A model generated the notes under the pieces. The model made no database searches and was not told the DNA's origin. It saw nothing but the letters and a program-made list of their open reading frames with translations. Below are positions 6,211 to 11,332 of a stretch of DNA of 13,394 bases, in pieces. The position numbers were made by a program, and so were the translations under genes. This DNA is from Cenarchaeum sp. (lineage in GTDB: Archaea > Thermoproteota > Nitrososphaeria > Nitrososphaerales > Nitrosopumilaceae). Each line of letters starts with the position of its first letter. The first letter of the stretch is position 1. The stretch is taken from NCBI GenBank assembly GCA_007570915.1, contig RKSK01000172.1, positions 1 to 13,394 of the forward strand. Direction: 5' to 3'.

Positions 6211-6223
6211 CACCCATTGAGAT
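6211..6223 (-). other. tRNA-Leu canonical intron, position 37/38, 13 nt
   Basis: Exon CTTA pairs with intron TGGG (two G-U pairs). Bulges are AG|A and TG|A, and the outer helix is CGAGA/TCTCG. The intron begins with ATCTC, the same bases as the start of the 3' exon, so the unspliced form offers a decoy anticodon stem. Confidence 0.8.
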
Positions 6224-6237
6224 CTTAAGTCTCGCGT

Positions 6238-6262
6238 CTCCAAGGGGCGCGTTCGCGCCCCG
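6238..6262 (-). other. tRNA-Leu non-canonical D-arm intron, position 23/24, 25 nt
   Basis: Reading the minus strand, exon CCAA (6267-6264 region, complement of ttgg) pairs with intron TTGG (6243-6240). The intron body folds into a GC stem (GGGGCGC/GCGCCCC). Bulges AG|C and AG|A frame a perfect 4-bp helix, the splicing-endonuclease motif. Excision gives standard D-arm spacing. Confidence 0.8.
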
Positions 6263-6312
6263 CTTTGGCCGGGCTGGACGACTCCCCCGCGGCGCGGGGC
6301 GCGGGGGTGCGT

Positions 6313-6320
6313 GATTTAAC
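6313..6320 (-). promoter_or_regulatory. TATA box of tRNA-Leu
   Basis: GTTAAATC on the minus strand, centre 28.5 bp before the tRNA 5' end. Confidence 0.65.
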
Positions 6321-6338
6321 GCTTTTGGGCCCCGCGCG

Positions 6339-6866
6339 CTAGCCGCGCAGCGAGCCGGCTATCGAGTCGAGCTCCTCGCGGACCGCGATGACGATCGGCG
6401 GCGCCGGGCCCTCCCCGGCGGAGTCCTCTGACCACCGCAGGCGCCTCTCCTCGCCGTTTAGCGTGACGCGCAGCGCGTGGAGGTAGTGCTCGCCGGAGAG
6501 GCCGTCGTCCACAAACGAGCCCGGGGCTATGGACATGAACCCCGTCTCCTTCACGAGCGCGCGCAGCCTCTGCAGCTCGGCGGCGCCAAGCACCGCCGAG
6601 TGCTCGGCCGTCGCGCCCCCCTCGGTGACCAGGAGCCTTGCGGCGCCCGAGGCGTCGATCTCCAGGACGCGCGAGGCCGTCGCCCGCTCGCGCTCGACGA
6701 TCCCCTGGGACGGCGCCATGTGGCTCCGCACGTGCTCAAACCCGATCATGTCGCCTGGCAGAAGCGTCGTGGCCGGCACGCGGTCCGCGGTGAGGAGGGG
6801 CACGGCTATGAGGACCGCGACAGCAACGGGGATTGCGCCGATGGCCAGGACGGGGGCGCGGGGCAC
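6339..6866 (-). CDS. Membrane-anchored or secreted protein of unknown function, 175 aa
   Basis: One hydrophobic helix near the N-terminus (about residues 6-26) acts as signal anchor or uncleaved signal. The rest is a soluble acidic domain with FEHVRSHMAPSQGIVERERATASRV-type polar stretches, LRALVKETGFMSI and ALRVTLNGEERRLRWSEDS, an alpha/beta pattern I cannot name. A longer start at TTG 6893 is possible, but that codon lies inside the TATA box (ACTTATTG, 6898-6891). The GTG at 6866 is 28.5 bp downstream of that box and removes the Gly/Arg-rich leader, so it is preferred. The gene stands alone between two tRNA genes. Confidence 0.75.
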   Translation of the reverse strand: MPRAPVLAIGAIPVAVAVLIAVPLLTADRVPATTLLPGDMIGFEHVRSHMAPSQGIVERERATASRVLEIDASGAARLLVTEGGATAEHSAVLGAAELQRLRALVKETGFMSIAPGSFVDDGLSGEHYLHALRVTLNGEERRLRWSEDSAGEGPAPPIVIAVREELDSIAGSLRG

Positions 6867-6890
6867 GGCCCGCGCGCCGGCCCCGCGGCC

Positions 6891-6898
6891 CAATAAGT
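6891..6898 (-). promoter_or_regulatory. TATA box deciding the GTG start at 6866
   Basis: ACTTATTG on the minus strand, centre 28.5 bp before GTG 6866. A palindrome CCACGCGTGG lies just upstream at 6903-6912. Confidence 0.6.
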
Positions 6899-6948
6899 CT
6901 TGCCACGCGTGGGCGCGCGGGCGCCCGCGCGCGGGGAGGCCCCAATGG

Positions 6949-6955
6949 CTTAAAT
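6949..6955 (+). promoter_or_regulatory. TATA box of tRNA-Trp
   Basis: CTTAAAT centred about 30 bp before the tRNA 5' end at 6982. Confidence 0.65.
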
Positions 6956-7010
6956 CACGGCCCGCGCGCGCGCCCCCCCGTGGGGTCGTAGCCTAGTCCG
7001 GTAGGGCGAC

Positions 7011-7032
7011 AGTGACGAGCGATCACCGCTAG
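7011..7032 (+). other. tRNA-Trp non-canonical intron in the anticodon stem, position 28/29, 22 nt
   Basis: Exon GGCG (7005-7008) pairs with intron CGCT (7027-7030). The intron has an inner stem GTGA/TCAC (7012-7015 with 7023-7026) and bulges AC|A and AG|G. This is a complete bulge-helix-bulge, and excision joins AC to GGG to create the 5' half of the anticodon stem. Confidence 0.85.
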
Positions 7033-7041
7033 GGGCTCCAG

Positions 7042-7098
7042 AGGTCAAAGTCTGAACTGCTGACCGCCGAGGGATGATGTGGTTTTGGAGCTGCAGTG
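7042..7098 (+). other. tRNA-Trp canonical intron, position 37/38, 57 nt
   Basis: Boundaries follow from the mature cloverleaf. The central helix at the expected place (CTCC with GCAG, 7093-7096) has one C-C mismatch. A better partner, TGGAGC (7086-7091), is complementary to GCTCCA (7035-7040) but sits 6 nt too far upstream. The intron also has ATGATGT (7074-7080) and two CTGA motifs, reminiscent of box C/D elements. Confidence 0.75.
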
Positions 7099-7144
7099 AC
7101 CCGTAGGTCGCCGGTTCGATTCCGGTCGGCCCCACATCCCCCAA

Positions 7145-9397
7145 CTATTGTCGCCCGCGCAGGACGTTTAGGGCAGAGCCCGCCCTAAACCAGCCGAGCT
7201 GCGTGCCGTTGTACGAGTGCGAGAGCGAGATGGCCTCGGACCCGCCGCCCCTGTGGCGTATGGTGCACGCGACTGGCCTTGACGGCGCGATCGAGGCCAG
7301 GCCCGTGATGTCGAGCGTGTCCCCCTCGGCTACCCTTCCATAGTCGGCCGGATCCGAGAACGTGAGGGCGAGTATGCCCTGCTTTTTGAGGTTGGTCTCG
7401 TGTATGCGCGCAAAGCTCCTCGCGACCACGGCGGCGCAGCCCAGGTAGCGAGGCGTTATCGCCGCGTGCTCCCTGCTGCTGCCCTCGCCATAGTTCGAGT
7501 CGCCTACGATCGCCCACGCGATTCCCGCGGCGCGGTAGGCGCGCCCTATCTGCGGGAACGGCTCGAGCCCGCCGCCCAGCTCGTTGGTCCCCTTGCCGAC
7601 GTGGCCGCCAAAGTCGTTGACGGCGCCCAGGAGCATGTTGTCGCTGAGGTTGTCAAGGTGGCCCCGGAACGAGAGCCATGCGCCGGCCGGCGATATGTGG
7701 TCCGTCGTGCACTTGCCGCGGGCCTTTAGCATGACGCGCAGGCCCACGAGGTCCTCGCCGTCCCACGGCGCAAAAGGCTCCAGGGCCTGCAGGCGGCTGC
7801 TCGCTGGGTCGATCTCCACCTCGCCGGCGCCCTTGGCCGGCGGCGCGACATAGAGGCCGTCGCCGGGGGCAAAGCCGCCCTCCGGCACGTCGCGCGCCGG
7901 CGGCGGCGGCTCGAGGCGCGCGCGCCGGCCGTCGGCGCCCTCCAGCTCGTCGGAGAGCGGGTTGAAGGTGAGGCGCCCGGCCAGCGAGAGCGCGACGACG
8001 ATCTCGGGGCTCGCGATAAAGTTCATCGTCTCGCGGCTCCCGTCGTTGCGGCCGGGAAAGTTGCGGTTGAACGACGTGACTATTGTGTTCCTGCGCGAGC
8101 GCTCGAGCTCGGGGCGGCTCCACTGGCCGATGCACGGGCCGCACGCGTTGGCCAGGACCGTCGCGCCGATGCCGCGAAGCGTGCCCATCTGCCCGTCGCG
8201 CTCTATCGTAGCGCGTATCTGCTCGGAGCCCGGCGTGACGAGCAGCGGCGAGGCGGCGCGGATGCCGCGCGAGGCGGCCTGGCCCGCGACGCTCGCCGCG
8301 CGCGTCATGTCCTCGTACGACGAGTTTGTGCAGCTCCCTATGAGGGCCGCCGATATCTCCTCGACATAGCCGTTCTCGCGCGCGTCGCGCGCGAGGGCCG
8401 ATATGGGCCTCGCAAGGTCCGGCGTGTGCGGGCCGACGACGTGGGGCTCGAGCTCCGAGAGGTCTATCTCCAGGACGCGGTCATAGTGCGCGCCCTCGTC
8501 GGGGCGCAGCAGGCCCGCGTTCGCGTCGGCGAGCCCGGCGACCTCGGCGCGCCCCGTCGCGCGCAGGTACGCGCGCATCCTCGAGTCGTACGGGAATACC
8601 GAGCAAGTCGCGCCAATCTCGGCGCCCATGTTAGCTATGGTCGCCTTGCCCGTGCAGCTTATCGACTCGGCGCCGGGGCCATGGTACTCGACGATCGCGT
8701 TCGTCGCGCCTGACACCGTGAGCTCGCCGGCGACGCGCAGTATGACGTCCTTTGGCGCGGTCCAGCCGCCGAGGCTTCCCGTCAGGCGCACGCCTATGCG
8801 CCGCGGGTAGCGGACCTCCCACGGCAGGCCCGCCATCGCCTCGGCGGCGTCAATCCCGCCGACGCCGACTGCCACCATTCCCAGGCCCCCGGCGTTCGGC
8901 GTGTGCGAGTCTGTCCCGATCATCAGCCCTCCGGGAAACGCATAGTTCTCGAGGACCACCTGGTGTATTATGCCGGCGCCCGGCCTCCAAAACCCGCAGC
9001 CGTACCTCGCCGCCGCCGACTGGAGGAACCTAAAGACCTCGTCGTTCTCGCCGAGCGACTCGCGCATGTCAGACTCGCCGTCAAGCCTCGCCCTGATGAG
9101 GTGGTCGCAGTGGACCGTCGTCGGCAGCGCGGCGCGCTCGAGGCCAGTCGTCATGAACTGGAGCATGACCATCTGGCCCGTGACGTCCTGCAGGGCGGCC
9201 CTGTCGGGCCTCATGTACGCGTACGCGCCGGGGTCGGCGTCAAGGTCGGAGGACGGCGCCTCGACCATGTGGCCCACGAGTATCTTTTCAGAGAGCGAGA
9301 GCGGGCGGCCTACCATGGAGGCGTACGCCCCGGCGCGCTCGGCGATGCGCGCGTGGGCCTCCCTGGCCAGCGCCGCGCCGGACTCGATCCCGGACAT
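7145..9397 (-). CDS. acn: Aconitate hydratase, mitochondrial-type family, 750 aa
   Basis: Isomerises citrate to isocitrate in the TCA pathway with a [4Fe-4S] cluster, in the cytoplasm. The cluster ligands are visible: C356 in GSCTNSSYEDM, and C419 and C422 in ANACGPCIGQW. Other family motifs are HCDHL (96-100), GTDSHTPNAGGLGM (161-174), SFNRNFPGRNDG (442-453), the swivel-domain GDSNYGEGSSREHAA (632-646) with the catalytic Ser/Arg region, and KCTTDHISPAG (562-572). All domains are present in the usual order and length. ATG 9397 is chosen over upstream codons because a TATA box (GTTAAATC) lies about 30 bp upstream and the alternatives add a Pro/Arg-rich tail unlike the family. Single-gene transcript, divergent from the gene at 9514. 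Confidence 0.95.
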   Translation of the reverse strand: MSGIESGAALAREAHARIAERAGAYASMVGRPLSLSEKILVGHMVEAPSSDLDADPGAYAYMRPDRAALQDVTGQMVMLQFMTTGLERAALPTTVHCDHLIRARLDGESDMRESLGENDEVFRFLQSAAARYGCGFWRPGAGIIHQVVLENYAFPGGLMIGTDSHTPNAGGLGMVAVGVGGIDAAEAMAGLPWEVRYPRRIGVRLTGSLGGWTAPKDVILRVAGELTVSGATNAIVEYHGPGAESISCTGKATIANMGAEIGATCSVFPYDSRMRAYLRATGRAEVAGLADANAGLLRPDEGAHYDRVLEIDLSELEPHVVGPHTPDLARPISALARDARENGYVEEISAALIGSCTNSSYEDMTRAASVAGQAASRGIRAASPLLVTPGSEQIRATIERDGQMGTLRGIGATVLANACGPCIGQWSRPELERSRRNTIVTSFNRNFPGRNDGSRETMNFIASPEIVVALSLAGRLTFNPLSDELEGADGRRARLEPPPPARDVPEGGFAPGDGLYVAPPAKGAGEVEIDPASSRLQALEPFAPWDGEDLVGLRVMLKARGKCTTDHISPAGAWLSFRGHLDNLSDNMLLGAVNDFGGHVGKGTNELGGGLEPFPQIGRAYRAAGIAWAIVGDSNYGEGSSREHAAITPRYLGCAAVVARSFARIHETNLKKQGILALTFSDPADYGRVAEGDTLDITGLASIAPSRPVACTIRHRGGGSEAISLSHSYNGTQLGWFRAGSALNVLRGRQ

Positions 9398-9422
9398 CCC
9401 GCGCGCGGCGCGGCGGGCCCCG

Positions 9423-9430
9423 GATTTAAC
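9423..9430 (-). promoter_or_regulatory. TATA box of the aconitase gene
   Basis: GTTAAATC on the minus strand, about 30 bp before ATG 9397; the leader would be 0-4 nt. Confidence 0.6.
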
Positions 9431-9479
9431 GCTTTGAGCCTGCGCGTGGGGCGCGCGCGGCCCGGGGCGCGCCGCCAAC

Positions 9480-9488
9480 AATTATAAG
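9480..9488 (+). promoter_or_regulatory. TATA box of the gene starting at 9514
   Basis: AATTATAAG is centred 29.5 bp before ATG 9514, so that ATG is the expected leaderless start although its reading frame closes at 9564. Confidence 0.7.
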
Positions 9489-9513
9489 CAGACGGCGCGG
9501 GCCGCGCGCGCAC

Positions 9514-10190
9514 ATGCCGAGAATTCCGCCTGGCCGTGCCGTGGGGGTGCGCCGGGCACGGTAAACAAGGGGTTTCCAAAGTTTGGCGTCACGCAGGAGA
9601 GCGCGCACATCACGGCCCTTCGCAAGTACAACCTGCCGGACCTCGTGCTGAGGCTGGTCGCCAGGCACTGCAAGTCCGAGCTCCAGGAGAGGGGCAGGGT
9701 CGACGAGAGGCTCCAGAGCATGAACAAGGAGGCGATCGAGACGCTCTACCGCGCGTTCGTTGAGGGCGAGTTTGACGAGGCCGGCAGGTTTGCGACGTAC
9801 AGGTTTTACGCGTACGTCACCAGCTCGCACCACAGGTGCGAGGTCATACTGAACGAGACGATACCCGGCATGTCAGGCAGGAACCACAAGGTCCCCATAG
9901 CCGTGAAGAGCAACGGCGTGTACATCGCGATCGCGTTCAACAAGGCCACGGGCCGGCCCGTCAGCCGCACGGACATGGCCCGCATGCACGAGGTCGCCTA
10001 TGACATAAAGCGCGGCGACCACGGCACGCAGCTCGGGGAGGCGACGTACTGCTCGTCGGTCGGGTTTAGGGAGGAGGCGATGACCGAGATTGCGAGAATT
10101 TCAAAGATAAAGGGCAAGAGCCTCGACGGGGCGATCGCGTTTCGCGCGGCGAACTTTGAGAACAACATATTCTCCACCGTTTCGTGCTAG
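9514..10190 (+). CDS. Unknown conserved-looking protein, apparent frameshift in a G run
   Basis: The TATA-positioned ATG 9514 reads MPRIPPGRAVG and then stops at 9562-9564. The clear coding body runs in another frame, through VNKGFPKFGVTQESAHI and KYNLPDLVLRLVARHC, to TAG 10190. One extra G in the five-G run at 9543-9547 would join them into about 225 residues. The body has an N-terminal helical part (DERLQSMNKEAIETLYRAF), a beta/alpha core (YRFYAYVTSSHHRCEVIL; NHKVPIAVKSNGVYIAIAF) and an HEVAYDIKRGDHG segment. The core loosely recalls a restriction-nuclease-like fold lacking the catalytic E-x-K; I do not claim that. If no frameshift exists, GTG 9645 or ATG 9720 would be the start, leaving conserved-looking codons unread. 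Confidence 0.7.
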
Positions 10191-10750
10191 AGGAGCGACG
10201 CGTCAAGCGTGAGAAACTCTGGCGCGCCGGACGTCCTCCTGTGGTCCTTGCCATAGGCGACGAGCGGGAGGTCGCCCGAAAAGTGCCGCGACCAGACCGA
10301 GTTTACCGCGTCAGCGGCGCCCTTGCGCCCCCCCTGGCGCAGCAGCTCGTGCGCGAGCTCGTATGACACCTCGGCGCAGTTCTTCTTTGCCATGAACGCC
10401 GTCGCGTCGGCGCCCTCCGGCGGCCTGCGCCACAGGACCATGCACATGTTCTCCGAGTGGTACCCCTCGGCCAGCGAGTCGGTCCAGAGCGGGCGAAAGT
10501 TGGCGAGGTAAAAGTGCCACGTCGACTCGCCGCGCGCGCGGTGGTCCCGCAGCAGCGTGTGGACGCCGTGCCTGTCCAGGGCGCCGGCGGCGTCGACGGC
10601 CATCTCGTCGCAGCGCACCTCGAGCCTCCTCCCAAAGGACGCGGCGATCCACGACCCAAAGAACGCCGCCATCCTGCCGGCGTACGCAAACTCGGGGGCG
10701 CGCGCGGCGAGCTCCCCGCGCCTGGCCATAAATACAAAATTAAGGAGCAT
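10187..10750 (-). CDS. Unknown protein, 187 aa, downstream of the Lrp-type gene
   Basis: The product has no signal peptide or clear membrane helix. It is rich in aromatic and polar residues in a pattern typical of conserved enzymes or RNA-binding proteins: STWHFYLANFRPLWTDSL (76-93), EGYHSENMCMVLWRR (95-109), KNCAEVSYELAHELLRQ (123-139) and VNSVWSRHFSGDLPLVAYGKDH (149-170). The ELAHELLR stretch has an HE pair but not a full HExxH. I do not recognise a family. Start is uncertain: ATG 10750 is 23 nt after the upstream stop, ATG 10729 is in frame, and the bases between them are unusually AT-rich (see findings). The stop overlaps the convergent gene's stop on CTAG. Confidence 0.7.
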   Translation of the reverse strand: MLLNFVFMARRGELAARAPEFAYAGRMAAFFGSWIAASFGRRLEVRCDEMAVDAAGALDRHGVHTLLRDHRARGESTWHFYLANFRPLWTDSLAEGYHSENMCMVLWRRPPEGADATAFMAKKNCAEVSYELAHELLRQGGRKGAADAVNSVWSRHFSGDLPLVAYGKDHRRTSGAPEFLTLDASLL

Positions 10751-10773
10751 TGCGGGGCGCCCCTGCGGGTGCC

Positions 10774-11013
10774 CTAGCTCTGCCCCTCGATGCCCATGAG
10801 GGTGAGCGTCGAGCGGATCTTTTCGATCTTGCGTATCTTCCACGTGATCGTCTCTCGGAGCTTTACCACAGTGTCGGACTCGATCTTTGCGAGTATGTCG
10901 TAGGCGCCAAATGTCCCGTGGACCTCACGGACGCCCTCGATGCCCTTTAGCTGCTGTATGATCGCCTCCTCCGAGCCGAGCTCGCAGTTGATCAGCACGT
11001 ATGCCGTCGCCAT
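10774..11013 (-). CDS. Stand-alone Lrp/AsnC ligand-binding (RAM) domain protein, 79 aa
   Basis: The product matches the C-terminal effector-binding half of Lrp/AsnC regulators with no DNA-binding HTH: MATAYVLINCELGSEEAI opens strand 1, KGIEGVREVHGTFGAYDILAKIE (23-45) holds the conserved G-x-YD core, and IRKIEKIRSTLTLMGIE closes the beta-alpha-beta fold. Such single-domain proteins form rings or dimers that bind amino acids or partner with full-length Lrp proteins. ATG 11013 is leaderless, 28 bp from a TATA box (TTGATATA), and trims an Arg/Pro-rich upstream extension. It is likely co-transcribed with the unknown gene 23 nt downstream. Confidence 0.9.
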   Translation of the reverse strand: MATAYVLINCELGSEEAIIQQLKGIEGVREVHGTFGAYDILAKIESDTVVKLRETITWKIRKIEKIRSTLTLMGIEGQS

Positions 11014-11037
11014 CGCGCGCGGCGCGGCGGGGGCCGC

Positions 11038-11045
11038 TATATCAA
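11038..11045 (-). promoter_or_regulatory. TATA box of the Lrp-type gene
   Basis: TTGATATA on the minus strand, centre 28 bp before ATG 11013. Confidence 0.65.
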
Positions 11046-11054
11046 CGAATCGGC

Positions 11055-11070
11055 CCCACGCGCGCGTGGG
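11055..11070. repeat. Perfect 16-bp palindrome upstream of the Lrp-type promoter
   Basis: CCCACGCGCGCGTGGG begins 10 bp upstream of the TATA box at 11038-11045. It could be an operator, but alternating CG sequence is self-complementary by nature. Confidence 0.35.
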
Positions 11071-11298
11071 AATGTCCCCCAGCTCTGACTGACGCGGCCT
11101 CATGGGCTAGCCAATTGCCTCGGCGGGTTCCTTTACTGGGGCGCCCTCTGTGGCGCGCCTGGGTGAACCGCGGCCCACGCAAGCCATGACGGCCATGTCG
11201 CCGCGGTCCGTCTGCGCGCCCTCGCTCTAGGGCGCGGGGCGGCCGCCGCGGCCCCGATATTAACCGAGCGCGGGGCCGCGGGCGGGGAGGCGGGATCA

Positions 11299-11306
11299 GT
11301 TAATAT
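11299..11306 (+). promoter_or_regulatory. TATA box of the RPA-like gene
   Basis: GTTAATAT centred about 30 bp before ATG 11333; leader of a few nucleotides at most. Confidence 0.65.
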
Positions 11307-11332
11307 GGCGACGCGTTTGGGGAGGCCCCCGC

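Larger units (their letters stand above)
6166..6288 (-). tRNA. tRNA-Leu (anticodon TAA) with two introns
   Basis: Acceptor GGGGGAG/CTCCCCC, D-loop AGCCCGGCCAA, anticodon stem CGAGA/TCTCG around CTTAAGA (TAA), long variable arm TCTCCTAGGAGTCC (type II), T-arm GTGGG, TTCAAAT, CCCAC, A73. CCA follows at 6165-6163, so it may be encoded. The cloverleaf closes only after removing two introns: 6238-6262 in the D-arm and 6211-6223 at 37/38. After splicing, the D-arm reads GTCC ... AGAC with a 13-22 mismatch, as tolerated in archaeal tRNA-Leu. Confidence 0.9.
6982..7134 (+). tRNA. tRNA-Trp (anticodon CCA) with two introns
   Basis: Acceptor GGGGTCG/CGGCCCC with one G-U, D-stem GCCT/GGGC, anticodon stem ACGGG/CCCGT around CTCCAGA (CCA at 7038-7040), variable AGGTC, T-arm GCCGG, TTCGATT, CCGGT, A73. 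CCA is not encoded. The anticodon stem is built from three exon pieces: AC (7009-7010), GGG (7033-7035) and CCCGT (7100-7104). Both introns must be removed to form it. The mature tRNA is 74 nt. Its synthetase gene is at 743-1852. Confidence 0.92.
11014..11332. other. 319-bp intergenic region between the Lrp-type gene and the RPA-like gene
   Basis: It contains the Lrp-type promoter and palindrome (11038-11070), a minus-strand TATA-like GGTTAATATC (11265-11256) with no start codon at leaderless distance, and the plus-strand RPA promoter (11299-11306). A 29-codon minus-strand frame (11196-11107, MAVMACVGRGSPRRATEG...) follows the orphan TATA with about 37 nt of leader. Its codon use is less GC-biased at third positions than real genes here, so it is weak. 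A small RNA from the orphan promoter is equally possible. No tRNA or rRNA was seen. Confidence 0.4.

Noticed and set aside
7042..7098. A complete box C/D guide RNA in the tRNA-Trp intron
   Set aside because: Only ATGATGT and CTGA motifs are visible. The 5' C box and proper 3' D box are missing and the spacing does not place C34 at the methylation position, so it is kept only as a lead.
9514..9564. A separate 16-codon leader peptide
   Set aside because: Possible from the promoter, but the downstream frame stays open and protein-like right across this stretch, so a frameshift explains it better.
10187..10750. Zinc metallopeptidase based on ELAHELLR
   Set aside because: Only an HE pair is present, not HExxH, and no other zincin features were seen.
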